Shown here: positions 1 to 6,471 of the stretch, in pieces
How the letters are laid out: every line of letters starts with the position of its first letter
How positions within the stretch are numbered: the first letter of the stretch is position 1
Origin: an uncultured Clostridia bacterium
GTDB taxonomy: Bacteria > Bacillota > Clostridia > Christensenellales > Aristaeellaceae
Reading direction: 5' to 3'
DNA length: 9,741 nt
Assembly: GCA_934621485.1 (NCBI GenBank)
Contig: CAKTUS010000100.1
Span: 1-9,741, forward strand
Program-made: the position numbers and the translations under genes
Notes under the pieces: model-generated
Told to the model about the DNA's origin: nothing
What the model saw: the letters and a program-made list of their open reading frames with translations, nothing else
Database searches by the model: none

Positions 1-375
1 ACCGGCAAAGCCGGTCGATACGAATATAGTCAGAGGGGCTGTGGCCCCTCTGACAACTCCCCCGAAGGAGTTTTTCGACAGCCTGAACAGCTGGCTCACG
101 CCCCATTCACATTGGAAAAGTCGGCTGAAAAGGCTGTTTTACGTGAAAAGACGCTAAGGACGAAACAACCAGTCATAGAAAAAGATTTGTCCATGCGCAT
201 CTGGGCGCTTACCGTATCCGGCGTTCTTTCCAACCGTTATTCTTTATCACAGTCTTCTTTCCTTCTGTTTCTTGGCGCGATTGCCGGTCCTTTGCCATTG
301 CAGCTTAGGAAGTTTTCTGTTCAAACCTTGCGCCTTACCTTTTACCAGCTTGGCTGGTGGTTTCCTTTTTTAACA
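1..375. other. Left-edge intergenic region without a convincing gene
   Basis: I see no convincing gene in this stretch. The plus-strand reading frame from 112 has no recognisable domain and runs across the aldolase terminator. A 29-codon minus-strand frame at 209-298 is rich in Lys, Arg and Glu but has no ribosome binding site. Small inverted repeats occur at 1-15 (ACCGGC/GCCGGT) and 344-358 (ACCAGC/GCTGGT), besides the stronger hairpins at 29-75. The region lies downstream of fba on the minus strand, beyond its terminator. Confidence 0.5.
29..75 (+). terminator. Tandem hairpins, candidate intrinsic terminator
   Basis: Two hairpins sit directly side by side. The first has a perfect 11-bp stem (29-39 with 44-54, GTCAGAGGGGC) and a 4-base loop. 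The second pairs AACTCC (55-60) with GGAGTT (67-72) around a 6-base loop and is followed by TTT, giving a run of five T on the plus strand. The second fits a plus-strand intrinsic terminator for a gene lying left of the window. It could equally be a dispersed intergenic repeat, because the paired-hairpin layout is unusually regular. Orientation and role are inferred. Confidence 0.45.
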
Positions 376-410
376 AAAGGGATTCTGCTTTTGAAAAGCA
401 GAATCCCTTT
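376..410 (-). terminator. Intrinsic terminator of the aldolase gene
   Basis: A perfect inverted repeat has 17-base arms (376-392 and 394-410, core GGGATTCTGC) around a single central base, so the real hairpin will have a few unpaired central bases. On the minus strand the stem ends in a T-run (TTTTGTT). It begins about 70 bases after the aldolase stop codon. On the plus strand no T-run follows the arms, so it is assigned to the minus-strand aldolase transcript. Confidence 0.8.
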
Positions 411-482
411 ATCAAGCCATCCGCTCAACTTCCGCAACCCAACCGGGATGCGAATCAGAAGATGAACTCATTTAACTTCTAC

Positions 483-1412
483 TCAGGCTTTACCATTGCA
501 GCCGAGAACGTCCACAATCTTGTGGCGAACCATGTTGCGAATTCCATCGCGAGCATCGGTCAGATACTGACGAGGATCGAAATGATCGGGATGCTCCACA
601 AAATGCTTGCGAATTTCGCCGGTGAAGGCCAAACGCAGGTCGCTGTCAATGTTAATCTTGCAGACCGCCATGCCGGCAGCTTTGCGCAGCATGTCTTCGG
701 GCACGCCCTGCGCGCCGGGCATGCTGCCGCCGTACTGGTTGATCATCTGCACATACTCGGGAATAACGGAGCTTGCGCCGTGCAGCACGATGGGGAAACC
801 GGGCAGACGCTTGCCAACCTCTTCCAGAATATCAAAACGAAGCTGAGGCGTGCCCTTGAACTTATACGCGCCGTGGCTGGTGCCGATGGCGATGGCCAGG
901 CTGTCGCAGCCGGTACGGGAGGCAAACTCTTCCACCTCTTCGGGACGGGTGTAGCTGGAATCCTCGGCGGACACCTTCACATCGTCCTCCACGCCGGCCA
1001 GACGACCCAACTCGGCCTCAACGGTCACATTGCGGTCGTGAGCATATTCCACCACCTTGCGGGTAACGGCGATATTCTCTTCAAAGGACAGGTGACTGCC
1101 GTCAATCATAACGCTGGTGAAACCGCCGTCAATGCAGCTCTTGCAGGTTTCAAAGTCGGGGCCATGGTCCAAATGCACCACGATGGGCAGATCGGTGTCC
1201 GCAACCGCCGCTTCAATCATCTTCATCAGGTACACATGCTTGGCATACTTGCGGGCGCCGGCGCTCACCTGCAAAATCAGGGGCGCGTTTTCCAGCTTGG
1301 CGCCTTCGGTGATTCCCTGGATGATTTCCATGTTGTTGACGTTGAAAGCACCAATGGCATAGCCGCCTTCATAGGCCTTCTTGAACATTTCTCTGCTATT
1401 TACAATGGGCAT
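483..1412 (-). CDS. fba: Class II fructose-1,6-bisphosphate aldolase
   Basis: A cytosolic glycolytic and gluconeogenic enzyme that reversibly splits fructose-1,6-bisphosphate into dihydroxyacetone phosphate and glyceraldehyde-3-phosphate, using a divalent metal, normally zinc. The 309-residue length is typical of the class II family. Visible motifs are HLDHG (80-84, catalytic Asp82 and metal His83), VEAELG (131-136, Glu134), GTSHG (177-181, metal His180), VLHGASS (209-215, metal His211) and NIDSDLR (254-260, phosphate binding). No key residue is missing. The ATG at 1412 is preceded by AAGGAGGAA at good spacing. The gene has its own extended -10 promoter and a terminator, so it is probably monocistronic. 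It is separated by 136 bases from the sugar operon upstream and looks like a housekeeping neighbour. Sibling enzymes acting on tagatose-bisphosphate are the main alternative. Confidence 0.96.
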   Translation of the reverse strand: MPIVNSREMFKKAYEGGYAIGAFNVNNMEIIQGITEGAKLENAPLILQVSAGARKYAKHVYLMKMIEAAVADTDLPIVVHLDHGPDFETCKSCIDGGFTSVMIDGSHLSFEENIAVTRKVVEYAHDRNVTVEAELGRLAGVEDDVKVSAEDSSYTRPEEVEEFASRTGCDSLAIAIGTSHGAYKFKGTPQLRFDILEEVGKRLPGFPIVLHGASSVIPEYVQMINQYGGSMPGAQGVPEDMLRKAAGMAVCKINIDSDLRLAFTGEIRKHFVEHPDHFDPRQYLTDARDGIRNMVRHKIVDVLGCNGKA

Positions 1413-1444
1413 AACAGGTTCCTCCTTATTCTCGGGATAGCGCT

Positions 1445-1473
1445 ATTATACCAGATTTTCCCCCATCTGAACA
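1445..1473 (-). promoter_or_regulatory. Extended -10 promoter for fba
   Basis: On the minus strand a perfect TATAAT (1445-1450) is preceded by TGG (1451-1453), giving the extended -10 form TGnTATAAT. The hexamer 17 bases upstream, TGTTCA (1468-1473), is a poor -35 box, so recognition probably rests on the extended -10. The predicted start near 1438 leaves a leader of about 25 bases containing the AAGGAGGAA ribosome binding site. This gives fba transcription independent of the sugar operon. Confidence 0.75.
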
Positions 1474-1548
1474 GTCCTCATGCGCTTTTTTGCACCAAGA
1501 TTCATTCACTGAAAAAAATATCAATGATGGAAACGGCCGAGCAAACGC

Positions 1549-2673
1549 TTACGCCTTCAGGATTCCCTGACAAACGCGGTCGATGTCCTCGTCGGTCAGG
1601 TAGGGGTGCATCGGCAAAGCCAGCACCCGCTGGCAGGCCGACAGCGTGACTGGGAACCACTCATCCGGGAACTGCCGGTCGGCATAGGCTGTTTGCTGAT
1701 GAATTCCGCGAGGATAGTAAACCATACTGGGCACGCCCTGTTCCTTCAGCCGCTTTTGCACGCTGTCGCGTTCCCGGCGGTCGGAAAGCAGGATGCTGTA
1801 CTGCGCCCAGCTGGAAACATAGCCCTCCGGCACGGCAGGGGTTTGAACCCGCCCTGCCAGCGCCTGGGTATACTTATGAGCGGCGGCGTTCAACGCCTGT
1901 AATTCATACTGACGCAGCGCGTGCAGCTTGGGCAGCAAAACGGTTGCCTGCAGCGTATCCAGGCGAGAGTTCATGCCAATGCGCCGGTTATCGTACTTGT
2001 CCTGCGCACTGCGGCCGTTGGCACGCAGGGAACGCAACTCTTCGTCCTCCGCCAACCGGTCCACAAACACAGCGCCGCCGTCGCCATAGCAGCCCAGCGG
2101 CTTGGCGGGGAAGAAGGAAGTAATGGCCCCATCGCCAAAGGAACAGGCCTGTTTGCCTCGAATACTGCCGCCATAGCCCTGGGCCCCATCCTCCAATACC
2201 AGCATGCCGTGCTTCTTGGCAATGGCGCAAATGGCATCGTAGGGAGCAGGCTGACCAAACAAATCCACCGCCACCACCACCCGGGGGCGATACTGATTCT
2301 GCCGCTCCACGCGCTCAATGGCTGCTTCCAGCGCCTCTGGGCTCATATTAAAGGTATTCAGGTCAATATCCACAGGGAATAAGGTTGCGCCTACAGTGCT
2401 GGCGCAGCCGGCAGAGGCAAAGTAGGTAAAATCCGGGGCAAACACGGCATCTCCGGGGCCAACGCCCCACAGCATCATCAGCAGCACCAGCGCGTCGGTA
2501 CCGTTTCCGCAGGAGATGCAGTACGCGCGGCCCACATCCTGCGCCAGTTCCTGCTCCAGTTGGGTTACCTGCTCTCCCAGAATGAAGTGACCGCCCTCAA
2601 TCACCTGCTGAATCCCCGCGTCGATTTCATTCTTCAGCGCCCGGTACTGCGCGGCTAAATCATGGAACTGCAT
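1549..2673 (-). CDS. wbpE: DegT/DnrJ/EryC1-family PLP aminotransferase (WbpE-like)
   Basis: A PLP-dependent sugar aminotransferase, fold type I. By context it uses glutamate to aminate C3 of the 3-keto UDP-GlcNAc uronic acid made by the upstream oxidoreductase. The 374 residues open with the family's DLAAQY (5-10) and continue with CGNGTDAL (55-62, PLP phosphate region), VLEDGAQGYGG (159-169, cofactor Asp162) and SFFPAKPLGCYGDGG (186-200), where Lys191 should form the internal aldimine. The reading frame is open 13 codons further upstream, but the ATG at 2673 is chosen because GGAGGAA lies just before it and the preceding gene stops one base earlier. This tight spacing implies translational coupling. 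A perosamine- or QdtB-type role is possible from the family alone; the neighbours favour WbpE/WlbC. No strong terminator follows. Confidence 0.9.
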   Translation of the reverse strand: MQFHDLAAQYRALKNEIDAGIQQVIEGGHFILGEQVTQLEQELAQDVGRAYCISCGNGTDALVLLMMLWGVGPGDAVFAPDFTYFASAGCASTVGATLFPVDIDLNTFNMSPEALEAAIERVERQNQYRPRVVVAVDLFGQPAPYDAICAIAKKHGMLVLEDGAQGYGGSIRGKQACSFGDGAITSFFPAKPLGCYGDGGAVFVDRLAEDEELRSLRANGRSAQDKYDNRRIGMNSRLDTLQATVLLPKLHALRQYELQALNAAAHKYTQALAGRVQTPAVPEGYVSSWAQYSILLSDRRERDSVQKRLKEQGVPSMVYYPRGIHQQTAYADRQFPDEWFPVTLSACQRVLALPMHPYLTDEDIDRVCQGILKA

Positions 2674-2674
2674 T

Positions 2675-3238
2675 TTATTCTTCCTCCCGAAGCCCGTCCT
2701 CGCACCGGGCAAAGCGCCGCCCGCAGCGGGGGCAAACCAGGCTTTCCTCCAAAATATCGCCGCAGGTGCACACCCACCCCTTTTGCCGGGCAGGCACGCC
2801 CAGCATCAATGCGTGCGGCGGCACATCCGTAGTGACCACTGCTCCCGCGCCAATCATGGCGCAGCGGCCGATGCGATGGCCGCACACCACTGTGGCATTA
2901 GCGCCGATAGACGCGCCGTCTTCCACCGAAGTTGGCACAAAATGCTCATGACCCTTCGGATAAAGCGCGCGCGGCGTCAGGTCGTTGGTAAAGACGCAAC
3001 TGGGCCCGCAAAAGACGCCGTTTCCCAAGGTTACGCCCTCATAAATGCTCACATTGTTTTGCAGCTTGCAGCAATCTCCAATCACGGTACGGCTGCCCAG
3101 ATAGGCGTTTTGCCCAATCGAGCAGTCCCTTCCTACGCTGGCCGTGGCCTCCACATGGCAAAAGTGCCATACCCTGGTGCCATCGCCCAGGCTTGCACCC
3201 TCATCGACCACCGCTGTAGGATGAATATACACGCTCAT
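2675..3238 (-). CDS. wbpD: Left-handed beta-helix sugar N-acetyltransferase (WbpD-like)
   Basis: An acetyl-CoA dependent N-acetyltransferase, by context acting on the 3-amino group of UDP-2-acetamido-3-amino-2,3-dideoxy-glucuronic acid. The 187 residues show hexapeptide repeats from about residue 5 to 150, for example the imperfect repeats at IGQNAYLG (41-48) and VIGDCC (52-57). The family-typical segments LQNNVSIYEGV (59-69), CVFTNDLTPR (81-90) and MLGVPARQKGW (145-155) match WbpD/WlbB. A short C-terminal segment carries CTCG (157-160) and CPRCG (169-173), arranged like a small zinc ribbon. The ATG at 3238 overlaps the stop of the oxidoreductase gene by four bases (ATGA), with AAGGGCGG upstream. 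This overlap indicates one operon. The substrate is inferred from neighbours; the fold and acetyltransferase call are firm. Confidence 0.9.
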   Translation of the reverse strand: MSVYIHPTAVVDEGASLGDGTRVWHFCHVEATASVGRDCSIGQNAYLGSRTVIGDCCKLQNNVSIYEGVTLGNGVFCGPSCVFTNDLTPRALYPKGHEHFVPTSVEDGASIGANATVVCGHRIGRCAMIGAGAVVTTDVPPHALMLGVPARQKGWVCTCGDILEESLVCPRCGRRFARCEDGLREEE

Positions 3239-4329
3239 CGGCCGAACCGCCCTTCAAAATCGGTAGCGGCGCAGTCCTCCAGCGGCAGACGCACCGGGCG
3301 ATGCTCTGCGGCGGACCGATATATGGCCAGCACCAGCTCCAGCGCCCGCATGCCGGCCGTCCCGTCCACCGCCGGCGGACGGTTTTCCCGAATGGCTGCA
3401 ATCACATCGGCATACAGGGGCGTATGGCCAAAGCCATATATGTTGGGCGGGTTTTCGCAACACTGCTTTCTCACCGTTTCCGCATCATCCAAGCCATCGC
3501 GAAACTCCCAGGTTTCAATGGCGTTTACGCTTTTTCCGCCCGCCTTCACCGTGCCGTCCCGGCCAAACAGGTACAGCGTTTCCTCCAAATTGCGGGGGTA
3601 TACGTTGGTGGTGCCCTCAATCAGGCCGTAGGCGCCGCTGGAAAACTTCACCAGGGCCATGCCCAAATCCTCGGCCTGAATATAGTCGTGGGTCAGGTTA
3701 TCCGTATAGGCCATAACCTCATCCACCTGGTCGCCCATCATCCAACGCAGCAAATCGATATTGTGAATACACTGGTTCATCAGCGCGCCGCCGTCCTGAG
3801 CCCAAGTGCCGCGCCAGGGAGCCTGCTCGTAATACTGCGGGCCCCGGTTCCACCGAATATGCGCTGCGCCGTGCAGCATGGGGCCAAACCGCCCCGCCTC
3901 CACTGCGGCGCGAATCTGCCGGATGGATTTGTTGAAACGGTTTTGATGGCAGGCGCACAGCTTCAAACCCTGCCGCTCCGCTTCGGCAATCAGCGCTCGA
4001 GCGTCATGCAGGCTCAGGGCCAGGGGCTTTTCAATGATGGCGTTGCTGCCGGCGCGCAGCACATCCAGGCCCACGGCGGCATGCCGTCCGCTTTCCGTGG
4101 CCACGGCGCACAGCTGCGGGCGCTCCTTTTCCAGCAGTTCCCGGTGATTGGTATAACGGCGCACCCGAGCCCGCTCCTCCTGGGGAACGGGCGCCAAAAC
4201 TGCCTCCATGCGCTCCGGCACAGGGTCGCACACGGCGCAAATATCCAGGCCATTGTTTATAGCCGCCGCAATATGATTGGGCGCAATGCGGCCGCAGCCC
4301 AGCAACGCATAACGGATTCTTTCACTCAT
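3235..4329 (-). CDS. wbpB: Gfo/Idh/MocA-family NAD-dependent oxidoreductase (WbpB-like)
   Basis: A cytosolic NAD(H)-dependent sugar oxidoreductase of 364 residues. By context it oxidises C3 of UDP-GlcNAc uronic acid to the 3-keto form that the aminotransferase needs. The N-terminal Rossmann fold begins with LLGCGRIAPNH (9-19); the family signature EKPLAL lies at 100-105 with Lys101, and GGALMNQCIHNIDLLRW (180-196) supplies the conserved His189 and Asp192 region. In Pseudomonas and Bordetella homologues the NADH is recycled with 2-oxoglutarate; that is known for the family but not shown here. The ATG at 4329 has AAAGGAG about a dozen bases upstream. The gene follows the dehydrogenase by 26 bases and overlaps the acetyltransferase by four. 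The family is broad, so function rests mainly on the three neighbours. Confidence 0.87.
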   Translation of the reverse strand: MSERIRYALLGCGRIAPNHIAAAINNGLDICAVCDPVPERMEAVLAPVPQEERARVRRYTNHRELLEKERPQLCAVATESGRHAAVGLDVLRAGSNAIIEKPLALSLHDARALIAEAERQGLKLCACHQNRFNKSIRQIRAAVEAGRFGPMLHGAAHIRWNRGPQYYEQAPWRGTWAQDGGALMNQCIHNIDLLRWMMGDQVDEVMAYTDNLTHDYIQAEDLGMALVKFSSGAYGLIEGTTNVYPRNLEETLYLFGRDGTVKAGGKSVNAIETWEFRDGLDDAETVRKQCCENPPNIYGFGHTPLYADVIAAIRENRPPAVDGTAGMRALELVLAIYRSAAEHRPVRLPLEDCAATDFEGRFGR

Positions 4330-4355
4330 GGACAGGCGTTTCTCCTTTGCGCAGC

Positions 4356-5663
4356 TTACAGCACGCGGATGTTGTCGCGCTTTTGTACGCTTTTCATCAC
4401 GTTCTTGGTATCAAAAACCAAATCGGCATGCCGGGCCACAAAATCATAGTCCACGGCGGTATGCGCTGTGGTTACCATTACCAGGTCCGCTTCCTCCAAA
4501 GCCTGAACCGTCAGGGCAGGCAGGCCCTTTTCCACCGCGCCGCCATGGCGGTATTCCGGCACAAAAGGATCGTAGTAGCTTACCTGAGCGCCCAACTTGC
4601 GCAAACTGTCGATGACCCGAATGGCCGGGCTTTCCCGGTAGTCGTCGATATCCTGCTTGTAGGCCACGCCCAGCACCAGCACCTTGGCCCCGTTCATGGC
4701 CTTTTTGTGTTCGTTCAGGATGTTCATGGCCCGTTCGGCGCAGTATTCGGGCATGCGGTCGTTAATCATCATGCTGCTTTCAATCATGCTGGTATGGAAG
4801 CCGTATTCCCGGGCCTTCCAGCTCAGGTAGTAGGGATCCAGCGGGATGCAGTGTCCGCCCAGTCCGGGACCCGGATAAAAGGCTTGAAAGCCATAGGGCT
4901 TGCTCTTGGCCGCATCGATCACTTCCCAGATGTTGATACCCATCCGGTCGCACAGTATGGCCAGCTCATTCACCAGGCCAATATTCACATTGCGATAGGT
5001 GTTTTCCAGAATCTTTTCCATTTCCGCCACGGCAGGGCTGGATACCCGGTGCACAGGCGCTTCCAGCACTGCCTCGTACAGCGTAGCGGCAATATCCGTA
5101 CATTCCGGCGTAACGCCGCCCACCACCTTGGGCGTGTTTTTGGTTTTATAAATCAGGTTGCCTGGATCCACCCGTTCCGGCGAAAAAGCCAGGAAAAAAT
5201 CAACGCCACATTTCAAACCGCTCTTTTCCAAAATGGGCTTGAGCAGTTCCTCCGTAGTGCCGGGATAGGTGGTGGACTCCAGCACCACCAGCATATCGCG
5301 GTGCATGTAAGGCATAATGCTTTCCGCCGAAGAACGCACATAGCTGATATCCGGCTGCTGGTGCGCATCCAGCGGCGTGGGTACGGCAATGCACACGCAG
5401 TCGCAGCTGGCCACAGCGGCAAACTCGGTGGTAGCCTGCAGGCGGCCGTCCCTTACAATCTGCTCCAAATCCGCGTTGACCACATCGCCGATATAGTTAT
5501 GGCCTGCGTTCACCATATCCACCTTCTGGCTTTGTACGTCAAAGCCAATCACATGAAAGCCCGCCTTCGCCTTTTCCACCGCCAGGGGCAAGCCTACATA
5601 GCCCAGGCCCACAACGCCCAGGGTTACGGTACGGTCCAAAATCTTTTGTTTCAAAGCTGACAT
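4356..5663 (-). CDS. wbpA: UDP-sugar 6-dehydrogenase, UDP-GlcNAc type (WbpA-like)
   Basis: A nucleotide-sugar dehydrogenase of the UDP-glucose/GDP-mannose dehydrogenase family, 435 residues, carrying out two successive NAD-dependent oxidations at C6. Visible are the NAD site GVVGLGYVGLP (16-26), AVPTPLD (93-99), ESTTYPGTTEELL (129-141), EMEKILENTYRNVNI (214-228) and the catalytic PGPGLGGHCIPLDP (264-277) with Cys272. The C-terminal UDP-binding part follows, including LGVAYKQDIDDYRESPA. The LESTTYPGTTEE form is typical of UDP-GlcNAc/UDP-ManNAc dehydrogenases rather than UDP-glucose ones, and the WbpB-D-E neighbours favour UDP-GlcNAc. The frame is open to a TTG at 5678, but that codon lies at the edge of the ribosome binding site GGGAGGG, so the ATG at 5663 is chosen. 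This is the first gene of the operon, about 150 bases after its promoter. Confidence 0.9.
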   Translation of the reverse strand: MSALKQKILDRTVTLGVVGLGYVGLPLAVEKAKAGFHVIGFDVQSQKVDMVNAGHNYIGDVVNADLEQIVRDGRLQATTEFAAVASCDCVCIAVPTPLDAHQQPDISYVRSSAESIMPYMHRDMLVVLESTTYPGTTEELLKPILEKSGLKCGVDFFLAFSPERVDPGNLIYKTKNTPKVVGGVTPECTDIAATLYEAVLEAPVHRVSSPAVAEMEKILENTYRNVNIGLVNELAILCDRMGINIWEVIDAAKSKPYGFQAFYPGPGLGGHCIPLDPYYLSWKAREYGFHTSMIESSMMINDRMPEYCAERAMNILNEHKKAMNGAKVLVLGVAYKQDIDDYRESPAIRVIDSLRKLGAQVSYYDPFVPEYRHGGAVEKGLPALTVQALEEADLVMVTTAHTAVDYDFVARHADLVFDTKNVMKSVQKRDNIRVL

Positions 5664-5819
5664 GGTCGGCCCTCCCAATCATTTACATGGTTTGACAAAA
5701 CGGTACGAGCCGTCCGGGGAAACGTTCCTTTTTTCTGCCCAAACAGGCTGAGACGTCGCAACGGCGGCCGGTTTTCAGGAAAAACTCCGTGCATGGGCTT
5801 CGGTTCAAATACCTCGTTT
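5664..5819 (-). promoter_or_regulatory. Long 5' leader of the sugar operon
   Basis: The predicted start of transcription near 5813 leaves about 150 bases before the dehydrogenase ATG. On the minus strand the leader holds GTTTT/AAAAC around a 5-base loop, GGAA/TTCC, and ACGG/CCGT followed at once by TTTTG about 35 bases ahead of the start codon, so an attenuation role is conceivable. I recognise no known riboswitch. A 73-codon frame crosses it into the dehydrogenase start, but it has no domain and is not called. Confidence 0.35.
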
Positions 5820-5848
5820 ATTTTATTGCAAACGCCAGGAAAAGTCAA
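5820..5848 (-). promoter_or_regulatory. Sigma-A type promoter of the nucleotide-sugar operon
   Basis: On the minus strand TTGACT (5843-5848, five of six to consensus) and TAAAAT (5820-5825, five of six) are separated by exactly 17 bases. This is the best promoter in the window by eye. It points at the dehydrogenase gene and should drive all four nucleotide-sugar genes. The flanking bases are AT-rich within otherwise GC-rich DNA, which supports a real promoter. Confidence 0.82.
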
Positions 5849-5980
5849 TGCGGGCAAAGGACCGTGCGTCACGGCTCAGACTGCCGAAAAACCGGGCGGT
5901 ATCGAAGGGCAACAGCCCTCCGATTTCCATTGCGAACCCAGCCAGCCGCAGGCAAGTAGGCAAAGCGCGCCTCTCGACTG

Positions 5981-6007
5981 AAAAGCTCGCTGTCAGGTGA
6001 GCTTTTT
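5981..6007. terminator. Candidate bidirectional terminator hairpin
   Basis: AAAAGCTC (5981-5988) pairs perfectly with GAGCTTTT (5999-6006) around a 10-base loop. On the plus strand the stem runs into five T; on the minus strand it ends in four T. It could end minus-strand transcripts that leave the membrane operon, before the next promoter at 5820-5848. Confidence 0.5.
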
Positions 6008-6045
6008 GGCACCCTGAGCCGTGGATGTGCGGCTCTCAAATTGTC

Positions 6046-6080
6046 AAAAAAGGAAGGGGCAGAAGGGAGAACTGCTGCCC
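6046..6080 (-). terminator. Candidate terminator with T6 tract, membrane operon side
   Basis: On the minus strand GGGCAG (6080-6075) pairs with CTGCCC (6062-6057). The stem can be extended inward by AG/CT past one mismatch. A run of six T (6051-6046) follows after five intervening bases, longer than the usual gap for an intrinsic terminator. The loop contains a sequence able to pair with 6106-6113 upstream, described among the findings. Confidence 0.4.
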
Positions 6081-6435
6081 AAACGCGGAAAGAACAACCG
6101 CCATAGTTCTCCCTGGTTTTGCCCTCCCCTTGCGTTTTGCTAACCGCTTATGGCTTGTACTCGCCGGTTATCTGCTTTCTTCCGGCGCAGCCATGTTCGC
6201 AGGCGCGGATACTCTTATCGTGAGCGGGAGGCTGAGGGCCTGCCGACACAGCTCTCGGAAAACGCTTTTGCCGATACGAAACCGCCCCTCCGGTGACCTA
6301 AGGCTATTCGGGTTCGACTGCGGCCCTTCCCGTTTTCCCGAGCCCTGGTGCGCCGCGTTTTTCCCGTGAGTTCATCGGCGTCTCGATGATGCTTTCCGGC
6401 GAGCTGCCTTTGGCGTCAAGGGTGCTGCCTTGCTT

Positions 6436-6462
6436 GCCCCCATTCCCGATGAAAATGGGGGC
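6436..6462 (-). other. Strong hairpin just after the membrane-operon stop codon
   Basis: GCCCCCATT (6436-6444) and AATGGGGGC (6454-6462) form a perfect 9-bp stem with a 9-base loop, starting nine bases after the last stop codon. No T-run follows on either strand, so it is not a standard intrinsic terminator. It may protect the 3' end of the messenger or belong to the structured stretch that follows. Confidence 0.55.
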
Positions 6463-6471
6463 CTCGCCGTC

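Larger units (their letters stand above)
5849..6471. other. Unassigned, hairpin-rich stretch between two operons
   Basis: About 620 bases hold no gene I can support on either strand. Frames are open for 30-115 codons in several phases, but none has a domain, a good ribosome binding site or consistent coding character. The stretch is dense in inverted repeats: 5901-5910 with 5915-5924 (10 bp, one mismatch, loop AACA), 5981-5988 with 5999-6006, 6016-6021 with 6030-6035, 6057-6062 with 6075-6080, 6065-6072 with 6106-6113, and 6436-6444 with 6454-6462. It could be a long structured 3' region of the membrane operon, a free-standing RNA, or a decayed mobile element. I match it to no family I know (RNase P, tmRNA, group II intron domain V and tRNA motifs are absent). 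Confidence 0.45.

Noticed and set aside
209..298. 29-codon minus-strand frame with a charged, Lys/Arg-rich product
   Set aside because: No ribosome binding site and no homologue I can name; too short to support without conservation.
112..465. 117-codon plus-strand frame with a hydrophobic middle
   Set aside because: No ribosome binding site or domain, and it reads through the aldolase terminator.
357..1649. 430-codon open frame on the plus strand
   Set aside because: It lies opposite the aldolase gene and is rich in His, Ala, Gly and Val, as expected for the antisense of a GC-rich gene. It also crosses the aldolase terminator and promoter.
3301..4449. 382-codon plus-strand frame
   Set aside because: Antisense shadow of the Gfo/Idh/MocA gene; no domain, and the opposite strand has clear motifs and operon spacing.
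4347..5660. 437-codon plus-strand frame
   Set aside because: Antisense shadow of the UDP-sugar dehydrogenase, His/Gln-rich, no recognisable motif.
5651..5872. 73-codon minus-strand frame overlapping the dehydrogenase start
   Set aside because: It starts upstream of the best promoter, has no motif and overlaps the dehydrogenase ribosome binding site and start.
6290..6330. GGTTCGACTGC segment resembling a tRNA T-arm
   Set aside because: No matching T-stem, anticodon arm or acceptor stem could be built around it.
6025..6369. 114-codon plus-strand frame in the gap between operons
   Set aside because: Cys/Arg/Pro-rich translation without a domain, passing through several hairpins; more likely chance in noncoding DNA.
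5849..6471. Group II intron, tmRNA or RNase P RNA
   Set aside because: No domain V hairpin, reverse transcriptase, tag reading frame or conserved RNase P core motifs are visible on either strand.
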